A stretch of 31,919 nt of DNA from an uncultured Clostridia bacterium (GTDB taxonomy: Bacteria; Bacillota; Clostridia; Christensenellales; Aristaeellaceae). The stretch covers positions 1 through 31,919 of the forward strand of contig CAKTZR010000026.1 in NCBI GenBank assembly GCA_934636105.1, written 5' to 3'. How positions within the stretch are numbered: position 1 is the first letter of the stretch; every line of letters begins with the position of its first letter. Shown in pieces: positions 1 to 6,440 of this stretch. Both the position numbers and the translations under genes were made by a program. The notes under the pieces were generated by a model. That model saw only the letters and a list, made by a program, of their open reading frames with translations. It was not told where the DNA came from and searched no databases.

Positions 1-24
1 CTGCCTGCAATCGGAGGGGCATAA

Positions 25-1302
25 ATGGCGGACATCATCAAAGTGGATATCAGGCGCTTTCAGGGGCCGAAGGGCGAAAAGGGGGATACCGGGCCGCAGG
101 GGCCACAGGGTATTCAGGGGATTCAAGGAGAACGCGGAGAACGAGGCCCGCAGGGCATTCAGGGAGAGACAGGCCCGCAGGGCGAACAGGGCCCGAAAGG
201 CGAGAAGGGCGACACGGGCGAAGCCGGAAAGGACGCGGTCATCGACGCGACGCTGACGCAGGCGGGCGAAGCGGCCGACGCAAAGGAAGTCGGGGATGCG
301 CTTGGTCGGCTCGAAGTGGGAAAAGCCGAAAAATCCCGCCTGAATATCCTGAACGGAAACCAAAACGGAAACCCTGTTTCGGTATCCGACGCGTTTGAAG
401 CGCCGCTGTGTGGGCTGCACATTTACGGCAGAAGCAGACAGGACGGAACGTCGAGTGCGGACAATCCCGTAGAGATCATCGGGGCGGGAGCGGACGGAAC
501 GCTTCAAGTCAAAATCACGGGCGCGAATTTGCTGGATTTTGAGAAAGCCGCAAGTGAAAATGCAAACGCAGAATTTACATTTGAAAACGGCATTTTGGCC
601 GTCAAAGCGCTAAACAAACAAGGGTGGGCTGGAATTTTTATCCCGCTGCCGGATGAATGCGCGGGAAAACAAATTTTTTTCAGGCGTACCATTGATAGCA
701 ATCCGAACGAGTTAAGATCGCTTATCCAAATGCGATATAGCCTGAACGGAAATACGGTCTACTTTTCGAACATGAGTACCATAAAAATCCCGGAAGGCGC
801 ATCCGATATCAGATATAACGTTATGGCGCGCAATGAAAATACGGCGGCGGAAGGAACCATAACGGTGCAATACCCCGTTGTATGTTACGGCAGCGCGCTT
901 TTACCCTATGAACCTTATCACGAGCAGGTCATCACGGTGCAGACTTCCGGCGGCCTGCACGGCATTCCCGTATCCAGCGGCGGAAATTTCGTGGATGAAA
1001 ATGGTCAGAGATGGGTCTGCGATGAGATTGATTTTACGCAAGGAAAGCGCATTAAAAGAGTCAACGTCGAAGCGTTGGATGCGACGAAGACGCTAAGCGA
1101 GCAGAGCGGCTTTGAAATGGAGCCTGTGGAATTTCCGCTTTCATCTGAAGAAATTGCGGCATACGGAGCGCTGATGGCCTATGCGCAGACGACCGTGGTA
1201 CAGGCGAAAAATGTCGCGGGAATCCGACTGGATTATCAGCGCGATGTGAATCGGGTTATCCAAAACCTTGAAAACGCCATCGCATCCATGACGACAGCTT
1301 AA
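25..1302 (+). CDS. Phage tail fibre-like protein with collagen-like repeats
   Basis: The 425-residue protein opens with a short beta-like segment, then 18 uninterrupted Gly-X-Y triplets (residues 14-67, of the GPQ, GIQ, GEK and GDT kinds). Next comes a stretch with the DATLTQAGEAADAKEVGDAL pattern that I associate with tail or receptor-binding proteins of Firmicutes prophages, and then a long beta-rich C-terminal region. Collagen-like triplets in phage proteins usually form a trimeric stalk, so a host-contacting tail fibre or baseplate appendage is the likely role. The ATG at 25 follows a GGAGG with 8-base spacing. The gene lies immediately upstream of a small protein and the endolysin, the usual place for the last tail gene before lysis genes. 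The family is inferred from architecture; the receptor is unknown. Confidence 0.75.
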   Translation: MADIIKVDIRRFQGPKGEKGDTGPQGPQGIQGIQGERGERGPQGIQGETGPQGEQGPKGEKGDTGEAGKDAVIDATLTQAGEAADAKEVGDALGRLEVGKAEKSRLNILNGNQNGNPVSVSDAFEAPLCGLHIYGRSRQDGTSSADNPVEIIGAGADGTLQVKITGANLLDFEKAASENANAEFTFENGILAVKALNKQGWAGIFIPLPDECAGKQIFFRRTIDSNPNELRSLIQMRYSLNGNTVYFSNMSTIKIPEGASDIRYNVMARNENTAAEGTITVQYPVVCYGSALLPYEPYHEQVITVQTSGGLHGIPVSSGGNFVDENGQRWVCDEIDFTQGKRIKRVNVEALDATKTLSEQSGFEMEPVEFPLSSEEIAAYGALMAYAQTTVVQAKNVAGIRLDYQRDVNRVIQNLENAIASMTTA

Positions 1303-1316
1303 AGGAGGAAAAATCT

Positions 1317-1526
1317 ATGGCTATCAAAAGTCGAGCGAGACATGACTTGACCCTGCGAGCTATTAAGCGGGAAATCACCGCCGGACGCGACGTGGCCTAT
1401 TGGCTGGACAAGGCATATACCCATCTGGACAACGGGCTGCTGACAGAAGCGGACATTGAGGAGATCGAAACGCTGGCACAAGCGTATTACGACGCACTTG
1501 ATGCGCAGGAAGATGCGGCGGATTAA
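1317..1526 (+). CDS. Small phage protein of unknown function
   Basis: This is a 69-residue acidic and largely helical protein, starting at ATG 1317 behind AAAGGAGG, 14 bases after the tail gene stop. The middle reads AYTHLDNGLLTEADIEEIETL, and the C-terminus is rich in Asp and Ala. Position and size resemble the small XkdX-like proteins often found between tail fibre and lysis genes, but I see no diagnostic XkdX sequence, so no function is assigned. The strong SD and the tight packing between two phage genes support it as a real gene. Confidence 0.65.
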   Translation: MAIKSRARHDLTLRAIKREITAGRDVAYWLDKAYTHLDNGLLTEADIEEIETLAQAYYDALDAQEDAAD

Positions 1527-1549
1527 AGCAGGCTGGAGGGGGTGGTTGT

Positions 1550-1684
1550 ATGTGGCCCTGCATGGTGGGCGTGATTTTTCTGCTTGGAATCTTTATCGGG
1601 CGATTTATTCGAACGGGTGATGATGACGATACCGCCGTCTGCGGGGACATACGGTCGGGTGAAATTAGAAAGGAGGGAGAAGCA
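1550..1684 (+). other. In-frame N-terminal extension of the endolysin with its own start
   Basis: The endolysin reading frame is open upstream to an ATG at 1550 that has its own SD (GGAGGGGG, 1535-1542, spacing 7). The extra 45 residues begin with a hydrophobic segment (VGVIFLLGIFIGRFI) followed by an acidic DDDD stretch. Translation from here would give a membrane-anchored endolysin of 254 residues. Translation from 1685 gives a soluble one. Both starts have good SD sequences, so two products are plausible. The alternative is that only one start is used. Confidence 0.5.
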
Positions 1685-2314
1685 ATGATTCAAACAAGCG
1701 AAGCCATCCGCACGGCGCGGGGACTGATCGGGACGGCTTACAGTGAGCTGGACTGTATCAACCTGATTAAAAAGATTATTCGCGTAAGCAGCGGCGGCGA
1801 CAAGAGCTACACGACGGCGGGGACGAATGAACTTTGGAACAGCGCTGACAGCGCACCGAAGTATCGCCATTTGACGTGGCGACAGGAGGGTCTTGCCGGT
1901 GCGAAGCCGGGCATGCTGGCGTTCATAGGCGTGGGCACGGGCGACGTGAATCACGTCGGTTTGGTAACGGACGCGGGAACGGTGCTCCATTCCAGCAAGA
2001 GCCGGGGATGCGTGGTCGAAACGGAACTGACGGGAAAAGCGGGCTGGAACGGGTTGGGTGTACATCGGATGATTGCGGCGGGCGGCATGGGCGCGGACGA
2101 TGAACGGGCGGAGGACAATGCCGAAATCGTCACTGCCTGCGCGCAGGGCGGCCTGCGGATGCGGAAGAAACCACGCGGGCGATACATGCAGATGATCCCG
2201 GACGGAACACAGCTCGCTGTGCTGGAGGAAAAAGGCGACTGGCTGCGGGTGAAGTATCGCGGCTATACCGGCTGGGTCAGCGGTGAATACTGCTGCAAGG
2301 CCGGGGAGAATTAA
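1685..2314 (+). CDS. Phage endolysin, NlpC/P60-like peptidase with SH3 domain
   Basis: From ATG 1685 (SD AGGAGGG at 1671-1677, spacing 7) the protein has 209 residues. The N-terminal half is an NlpC/P60-type cysteine peptidase: Cys24 in ELDCINL, His90 in VNHVGLV, and a third polar residue probably His102. The family cleaves peptide bonds of peptidoglycan stem peptides. Residues about 148-204 form a bacterial SH3 domain (LRMRKKPRG, WLRVKYRGYTGWVSGEY) that should bind the cell wall. The gene lies between the tail genes and the methyltransferase-holin pair, which fits a lysis role. An upstream in-frame start may add a membrane anchor. The fold is assigned from motifs; bond specificity cannot be read from the sequence. 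Confidence 0.85.
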   Translation: MIQTSEAIRTARGLIGTAYSELDCINLIKKIIRVSSGGDKSYTTAGTNELWNSADSAPKYRHLTWRQEGLAGAKPGMLAFIGVGTGDVNHVGLVTDAGTVLHSSKSRGCVVETELTGKAGWNGLGVHRMIAAGGMGADDERAEDNAEIVTACAQGGLRMRKKPRGRYMQMIPDGTQLAVLEEKGDWLRVKYRGYTGWVSGEYCCKAGEN

Positions 2315-2553
2315 AAAAACCCACGCGTGAAAGCGTGGGCGCATAGACGGGAAAAGATGTGCCTTCCGGCAAGAAGGGGCATCCGGGACAGAATCGGCGG
2401 AGAGTTGGAAGTGCAGCGCCGGTTCTGCCTGCCCGACTACGCATGAAATGATTATACAGCGGCGCCAATTTGGGCGCAAGGAACCCCCTTGTGCGAGAAT
2501 GCGCGAAACTGTAAAACGGGTCGAAAAAATTTTTCGAGAGAAGGAGCACTTCC
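2315..2553. other. Structured 239-base gap inside the lysis cassette
   Basis: No convincing ORF is visible between endolysin and methyltransferase. The region starts with a 7-bp stem CCCACGC/GCGTGGG (2320-2326 with 2333-2339). An A-tract sits on its left, so the U-tract of an intrinsic terminator would be on the minus strand. Further stems are CCTTC/GAAGG (2362-2377) and GCGCC/GGCGC (2462-2477). A near-perfect AT-rich palindrome, TCGAAAAA-A-TTTTTCGA (2521-2537), sits just before the methyltransferase SD. This could be regulatory DNA, an operator or a small RNA; I cannot decide. Confidence 0.35.
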
Positions 2554-3285
2554 ATGATTGAACTGTATCACGGCGATTGCCGGACGTTTCTTTCCGAATA
2601 TAATGGGCCTGCATTTGATGCGGTGATTACTGATCCGCCTTATGCGAGCGGCGGCGCGACGCTGGCCGAGCGCAGCAACAGCACGGCACAAAAATACACC
2701 GCGACAAAGAAAGCGTGTCCGTATCCTGATTTCGCTGGAGATCAGATGGATGCGCGGAGCTGGCTGCACCTGATGGCCGACGTTTTTGCTCTGACGCGCG
2801 CTCAATGCAATGCGGGCGCTGTGCTGGTGGCGTTTTGCGATTGGCGGCAAACGCCTCTGCTCACGGATGCGGTGCAATGGGCCGGGTGGCAATGGCGCGG
2901 CACGCTGGTGTGGGATAAGCTCACCAGCAGGCCGCAGAAGGGGCGCTTTCGTCAGCAGGCGGAATTTGCGATTTGGGCGAGCAACGGGAAATTGCCGATT
3001 GATCGCCCCGTGCCGGTGCTTCCGGGTGTATACAAGGCGGCCAACGTGCAGGGGACAAAGCGGATTCATCAGACGCAGAAGCCGGAGGAGGTGATGCGGC
3101 AGATCTGCAAAATTTGTCTGCCGGGCGGGCGAATCCTCGATCCGTTCGCCGGAAGCGGTTCAACGCTGGCGGCAGCGGCGGCGGAAGGATATGACGCGGT
3201 GGGCGTAGAGCTGTCCGCGAAAATTGTGGAGAGCGCGGCAAAAAGGCTCGGTGTAGCCGTGAAGAAAGTCGGTGATTGCAAATGA
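2554..3285 (+). CDS. Phage-encoded DNA methyltransferase, N6-adenine/N4-cytosine type
   Basis: The 243-residue protein has the motif order of the beta class of amino-methyltransferases. The catalytic DPPY lies near the N-terminus (residues 27-30), and the S-adenosylmethionine-binding DPFAGSGST comes near the C-terminus (196-204). HQTQKP (172-177), typical of the N6_N4_Mtase family, precedes the latter. It would methylate adenine N6 or cytosine N4 in a target that cannot be read from sequence. There is no restriction endonuclease next to it, so it is an orphan enzyme, probably protecting phage DNA or marking it. The SD AAGGAG lies just before ATG 2554. Its place between endolysin and holin is unusual. 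Confidence 0.88.
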   Translation: MIELYHGDCRTFLSEYNGPAFDAVITDPPYASGGATLAERSNSTAQKYTATKKACPYPDFAGDQMDARSWLHLMADVFALTRAQCNAGAVLVAFCDWRQTPLLTDAVQWAGWQWRGTLVWDKLTSRPQKGRFRQQAEFAIWASNGKLPIDRPVPVLPGVYKAANVQGTKRIHQTQKPEEVMRQICKICLPGGRILDPFAGSGSTLAAAAAEGYDAVGVELSAKIVESAAKRLGVAVKKVGDCK

Positions 3286-3314
3286 ACGACAGAGGGACGA
3301 AGGGAGAAACAAAC

Positions 3315-3758
3315 ATGGAGGATAAAGCGATGCAGGTTGTGCAGGGTGTGAAGCCGAACGTGGTGAATTGGATCGGCGCGCTGATCGGCGCGGCGCTGGC
3401 GTGGTGGACGGGTCTGCCGCCGCTGGCGCAGGCGCTTTTGATTGTGCAGGGTGCGGACATCCTGACCGGGCTGCTGTGCGCGGTGACGGGCAAATCCCGC
3501 AAGACGGAGAGCGGAAAGGTTTCCTCCGGCGCGCTGCTGATGGGCGTGCTGAAGAAGGGGCTTGAATGGCTGGTCGTCGGCGTATGCGTGAGCGTGGGCA
3601 ACGGGCTGGGCATGACGAGTGTATGCGGCGCGGCGATGACCTATATGATTGCCACGGAGCTGGTGAGCTTGATCGAGAATCTGGAAATCTTCGGGCTGAA
3701 TGTGCCGCTGCTGGGAAAGCTGCTGGATGTGGCGCAGGGGGAAAAGAAGGAAGAATAA
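3315..3758 (+). CDS. Phage holin, holin_4 / toxin-secretion type
   Basis: This 147-residue membrane protein would make the pores through which the endolysin leaves the cell. Hydrophobic segments are WIGALIGAALAWWTGL, AQALLIVQGADILTGLL, WLVVGVCVSVGNGLGM and CGAAMTYMIATELVSLI. The Asp-Ile-Leu-Thr-Gly motif in segment two and the following Lys/Ser-rich loop are typical of the family. The C-terminus is charged (GEKKEE), as in most holins. The ATG at 3315 is chosen for its AGGGAG SD with 8-base spacing. An in-frame ATG at 3282 overlaps the methyltransferase stop (ATGA) but has a poor SD. A strong terminator follows, so this is the last gene of the lysis transcript. Confidence 0.85.
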   Translation: MEDKAMQVVQGVKPNVVNWIGALIGAALAWWTGLPPLAQALLIVQGADILTGLLCAVTGKSRKTESGKVSSGALLMGVLKKGLEWLVVGVCVSVGNGLGMTSVCGAAMTYMIATELVSLIENLEIFGLNVPLLGKLLDVAQGEKKEE

Positions 3759-3759
3759 C

Positions 3760-3803
3760 AAAAATGCGCAGGAGATACGGAAGCGTATCAAATGCGCATT
3801 TTT
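3760..3803 (+). terminator. Terminator at the end of the prophage lysis operon
   Basis: The 11-bp arms AAAAATGCGCA (3760-3770) and TGCGCATTTTT (3793-3803) enclose a second stem, GATACG/CGTATC (3774-3779 with 3784-3789), on a GAAG loop. A T-rich tract follows. It begins one base after the holin stop and probably marks the end of phage transcription. Confidence 0.85.
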
Positions 3804-3860
3804 CTTTGAAAATAAAGAGGCTGGTAAAGGTAAAACCGGTTGGAGGAATAGCCGAGCTTT

Positions 3861-4067
3861 TTGGTATGCGGAAATCTTAGAAGATGCGATGAATTCTTCT
3901 CCCTGCCTCTTTTCCCGCAGGCGGTCTGCGATGAGGATTCTCTCCGCGCGCGGAACGTCAGCTGCACATGCGGCAACTACACCAGCTCCACCGGGCTGGG
4001 ATGCGCGTCCACGACGGCGGGCGTGGGCTGTGTCGGTTCGTGCGGATGCGGCTGCAGCAACCGATAA
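3861..4067 (+). pseudogene. Cysteine-rich ORF end at the prophage-host junction, possibly truncated
   Basis: The frame is open from 3852 and ends in TAA at 4067, 11 bases before a strong terminator stem. The last third is strikingly Cys/Gly-rich: SCTCGNY, LGCAS, GVGCVGSCGCGCSNR. No good ATG with SD exists in this frame; the only early start is TTG 3861, with GGAGGA 13 bases away, which is too far. The terminator right behind the stop suggests a genuine gene 3' end whose 5' part is missing. This would fit prophage integration into the gene. I do not recognise the family. It may instead be chance coding in GC-rich DNA. Confidence 0.3.
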
Positions 4068-4078
4068 CGGCATCAAAG

Positions 4079-4111
4079 AGCGGCGCTTCCAAGGGCGGGA
4101 GCGCCGCTTTT
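4079..4111 (+). terminator. Strong intrinsic terminator after the cysteine-rich ORF
   Basis: A 12-bp stem with one G-T pair, AGCGGCGCTTCC (4079-4090) with GGGAGCGCCGCT (4097-4108), has a six-base loop and is followed by TTTT. It separates the junction region from spoIIP. Confidence 0.8.
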
Positions 4112-4140
4112 ATCCGTGTGGAGAGGGGTTCAACCCGCTG

Positions 4141-4169
4141 TCATGCTGCATGCCAAACGTTCATAGATT
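4141..4169 (+). promoter_or_regulatory. Possible sigma-E-like promoter of spoIIP
   Basis: TCATGCT (4141-4147), 14 bases, then CATAGATT (4162-4169). Against the B. subtilis sigma-E consensus as I remember it (kmATATT-14-CATACAnT), the -35 matches 5 of 7 positions and the -10 matches 7 of 8. Spacing is ideal and the start codon is about 25 bases past the expected transcription start. spoIIP is a sigma-E gene in B. subtilis. No sigma-A promoter is obvious here. Confidence 0.4.
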
Positions 4170-4200
4170 GTAAGGACATGGACGGCGGGGAGGATGCGGC

Positions 4201-5010
4201 ATGCGAAAACGGGGAAGAATCGGACTGGCGATGCTCATGTTGGCGCTGGCAGGCGGCGGGGTTTACGCCGGGATTGACCGGCTTCGCCCGCCGCTGGTCA
4301 TCCGCGTTGCGGCGCAGCAGCAGGGGGAAGCCGTGCAGGCCGCCGCGCAGGAGGACGCACCGCGGATACTGATTTACCATACTCATACCTACGAGGCCTA
4401 TGAGATCACGGAGACGGAAACCTATACGCCGACGGAAAAATGGCGCACGCGCGACGAGCAGCACAACATGGTTGCCGTGGGAGATGCGCTGGCGCGGGAA
4501 CTGACGGCGCGCGGCTTTGTCGTCGTGCATGACAAGACGGCGTTTGAGCCGCCGAATCTCTCCACGGCATATACGCGGTCGCTGGAAATGCTCAAGGCGC
4601 GGCTGGACGCGGGCGAGCATTATGATTATTGGCTCGATGTGCATCGCGACGCATACAGCGGGGCCTACAACGGCGGAAACGGCGTGGAGGTCGATGGACA
4701 GAGCGTTGCGCACGTGATGATGCTGGTGGGCAAGGGAACGGGCGCGACGGGCGCGGGCTTCGACGAGCGGCCGGATTGGCCGAAAAACCTCGCACTGGCG
4801 CAGGCCGTCACGGATGCGGCGAATGCGCTTGCGCCCGGTCTATGCCGCGAGGTGAAGATCAAAAACGGGCGCTTCAACCAGCATGTTTCCACCGGGGCGC
4901 TGCTCATTGAAATCGGGAACAATCGCAACACGCTTTCCGAAGCGCTGGCAGCATGCCCGATTGTGGCAGAAGCTTTTGAAACGGTATATCATAGTGATCA
5001 AGCAGAATGA
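4201..5010 (+). CDS. spoIIP: Stage II sporulation protein P, engulfment hydrolase
   Basis: SpoIIP is a membrane-anchored amidase and endopeptidase that thins septal peptidoglycan so that the mother cell can engulf the forespore. The 269-residue protein has an N-terminal membrane anchor (residues 6-24) and a short linker. The family motifs follow: HTHT (60-63), GD in VAVGDAL, DVHRDA (146-151), and the C-terminal NQHVSTGALLIEIGNNRNTL (226-245). The His residues and the Glu of EIGN are expected to bind zinc. It is shorter than the roughly 400-residue B. subtilis protein, mostly in the N-terminal linker. The ATG at 4201 follows GGAGG with 7-base spacing. It is convergent with sigG. Confidence 0.92.
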   Translation: MRKRGRIGLAMLMLALAGGGVYAGIDRLRPPLVIRVAAQQQGEAVQAAAQEDAPRILIYHTHTYEAYEITETETYTPTEKWRTRDEQHNMVAVGDALARELTARGFVVVHDKTAFEPPNLSTAYTRSLEMLKARLDAGEHYDYWLDVHRDAYSGAYNGGNGVEVDGQSVAHVMMLVGKGTGATGAGFDERPDWPKNLALAQAVTDAANALAPGLCREVKIKNGRFNQHVSTGALLIEIGNNRNTLSEALAACPIVAEAFETVYHSDQAE

Positions 5011-5022
5011 CGGCGGGTTCAA

Positions 5023-5073
5023 CCAAAGGGTTTTCTGAGCGTTTACGGCGGCTTTTGCCGCGTCGCCCTTTGG
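5023..5073. terminator. Possible shared terminator between convergent spoIIP and sigG
   Basis: CCAAAGGG (5023-5030) pairs with CCCTTTGG (5066-5073). Inside is a hairpin GCGGC-TTTT-GCCGC (5048-5061). There is no long T-tract on either side, so its strength is uncertain. Confidence 0.35.
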
Positions 5074-5103
5074 AAACCTTCGGGCCGAATTGCGAACATT
5101 GCA

Positions 5104-5877
5104 TTAGACCAGCTTGCGCATATGGCTGAGCGCGGCTTTTTCGAGCCGGGAGACCTGGGCCTGACTGATGCCGATTTCGCCCGCAACCTCCATCTGCGTG
5201 CGTCCCTGAAAGAAGCGCAGGCTCAAAATGCGTTGTTCGCGGTCGCTCAGACGCGCCATGGCTTCCCGGATGGCGATGTTTTGCAGCCAATTTTCCGCGT
5301 TCACGTTGTCGTCGCGCACCTGATCGCCGATGGTCAGCGCGTCTGCGCCTTCGCCGCCGATGGGTTCGCACAGGCTGACGGGGTCCTGAATGGCTTCCAG
5401 CGCGAGGGTCACATCCTCCTCGGAAAGCTCCAGACGGCGGGCGATTTCCTGCACGGTCGGTTCGCGGCCCAGCTCGGCTTGCAGCCTGTCCCGCGCGGAG
5501 AGCGCTTTATAGGCTACGTCGCGCAGAGAGCGGCTCACGCGGATGGCGTTGTTATCCCGCAGATAGCGCCGGATTTCGCCGATAATCATCGGCACGGCAT
5601 AGGTGGAGAAGCGCACGTTCTGCGTCACATCAAAATGATCGAGCGCCTTAATCAGGCCGATGCAGCCGACTTGAAACAGGTCGTCCACATTTTCCCCGCG
5701 GTGATGGAACCGTTGTAGCACGCTGAGCACGAGCCGCAGATTGCCCCGAATAAATTCCTCCCGCGCCTGCATATCCCCGCCGTGGACGAGGGGAAAGAGC
5801 TGCCGCATGCGCTCATTGCTGATGACGGGGAGCGTGGAAGTATCCACGCCGCAGATTTCAACCTTGCCGATGGCCAT
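5104..5877 (-). CDS. sigG: RNA polymerase sigma factor sigma-G, forespore-specific
   Basis: Sigma-G directs late gene expression in the forespore after engulfment. The 257 residues match SigG closely: the N-terminal KVEICGVDTSTLPV, region 2 with DDLFQVGCIGLIKALDHFD (65-83) and RFSTYAVPMIIGEIRRYLRDN (89-109), then SRSLRDVAYKAL, QDPVSLCEPI, and the region 4 helix-turn-helix GRTQMEVAGEIGISQAQVSR. The KVEICGVDTS start and IGEIRRYLRDNN separate it from sigma-F and sigma-E. The ATG at 5877 has AGGGAGGG with about 8-base spacing. It runs opposite to ymxH and nrdR, whereas in many Clostridia sigG and these genes share one strand. A sigma-G-like promoter lies upstream, which would make it autoregulated, as in B. 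subtilis. Confidence 0.95.
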   Translation of the reverse strand: MAIGKVEICGVDTSTLPVISNERMRQLFPLVHGGDMQAREEFIRGNLRLVLSVLQRFHHRGENVDDLFQVGCIGLIKALDHFDVTQNVRFSTYAVPMIIGEIRRYLRDNNAIRVSRSLRDVAYKALSARDRLQAELGREPTVQEIARRLELSEEDVTLALEAIQDPVSLCEPIGGEGADALTIGDQVRDDNVNAENWLQNIAIREAMARLSDREQRILSLRFFQGRTQMEVAGEIGISQAQVSRLEKAALSHMRKLV

Positions 5878-5908
5878 ATGGTTTTCCCTCCCTTGACTTT
5901 CTAAGGGG

Positions 5909-5938
5909 CATTATGACGACGGCGGCAGGAAAATATTC
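5909..5938 (-). promoter_or_regulatory. Sigma-G-like promoter of sigG
   Basis: On the minus strand GAATA (5934-5938), 18 bases, then CATAATG (5909-5915). Against the sigma-G consensus as I recall it (gnATr-18-cAtnmtA), the -35 is a full match, the spacing is exact and only the last -10 base differs. The start codon is about 25 bases past the expected transcription start. Confidence 0.5.
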
Positions 5939-6002
5939 TCCTCAAGGGTGGTTATATTTGGACGCGGCGCGCATAGACGCTGGCGCGAAAGGCGGGAAAA
6001 AC

Positions 6003-6230
6003 ATGACGTTTTCGGAGCTGAAAAAGAAGGACATCATCTGCATCGGCGACGGGCGGCTGATTGGACGCGCATGCGATCTGGTGCTTGATCCGGCGACGGG
6101 ACAGACGCTTTCGCTGCTCGTCTGCGCGGGAGGATGCGGCTTTCTGCGCAGCGAAAAGAATCAGATGGAAATTCCGTGGCGGCAGATCGCCTGCATCGGG
6201 GACGACGTGATTTTAGTATCGACAGGGTAA
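6003..6230 (+). CDS. ymxH: YlmC/YmxH family PRC-barrel-like sporulation protein
   Basis: A 75-residue protein beginning MTFSELKKKDIICIGDGRLIG, followed by DLVLDPATGQTLSLLV and ending EIPWRQIACIGDDVILV. These are the hallmarks of the small YlmC/YmxH family, a PRC-barrel-type beta fold. The molecular function is unknown; family members accompany sporulation genes and are expressed during sporulation. The frame is open further upstream to 5913, but that extension would overlap the sigG promoter and has no family similarity, so ATG 6003 is preferred. Its SD is weak (GGCGGGA). The sigG-ymxH-nrdR neighbourhood is common in Clostridia. Confidence 0.85.
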   Translation: MTFSELKKKDIICIGDGRLIGRACDLVLDPATGQTLSLLVCAGGCGFLRSEKNQMEIPWRQIACIGDDVILVSTG

Positions 6231-6355
6231 CTCCTTCAATCAGCTTCGCTGACAGCTCCCTCGGAGAGGGAGCCTTTGGGCATAAGTTTCGATGACGTGA
6301 GGATTAAGCCTCCCTCTTGGAGGGAGGTGGCACGACGAAGTCGTGACGGAAGGAG
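6231..6355. repeat. MITE-like palindromic intergenic repeat made of four hairpins
   Basis: The element begins directly after the ymxH stop and has imperfect inverted ends (CTCCTTC at 6231, GGAAGGAG ending at 6355). It contains four stems with three-base loops: TCAGC-TTC-GCTGA (6240-6252), GCTCCCTC-GGA-GAGGGAGC (6255-6273), CCTCCCTC-TTG-GAGGGAGG (6309-6327) and CACGAC-GAA-GTCGTG (6331-6345). The left and right halves are imperfect reverse complements. Elements built around GCTCCCTC...GAGGGAGC are, as I recall, common in gut Firmicutes genomes. No transposase is present, so it is non-autonomous or an RNA-level element. Confidence 0.75.
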
Positions 6356-6362
6356 AAGGGGC

Positions 6363-6391
6363 TTTACCTTTTTCCGGAATACGGGTATAAT
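6363..6391 (+). promoter_or_regulatory. Sigma-A-type promoter of nrdR
   Basis: TTTACC (6363-6368), 17 bases, perfect TATAAT (6386-6391). It lies just beyond the palindromic repeat and about 50 bases before the nrdR start. Confidence 0.7.
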
Positions 6392-6440
6392 GAACGAAAA
6401 ACTTTCTTTGCAAAAATTTCAAAATGAGGAGTAAATCGAC

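Noticed and set aside
25..226. Host collagen-like or spore surface (BclA-like) protein
   Set aside because: The Gly-X-Y stretch lies directly before endolysin, methyltransferase and holin genes, which points to a phage tail protein.
3804..4078. tRNA gene as phage attachment site
   Set aside because: I looked for a cloverleaf and a TTCGA-type arm and found none.
5913..6002. Longer start for ymxH
   Set aside because: It overlaps the sigG promoter, has no family similarity, and ATG 6003 begins the conserved domain.
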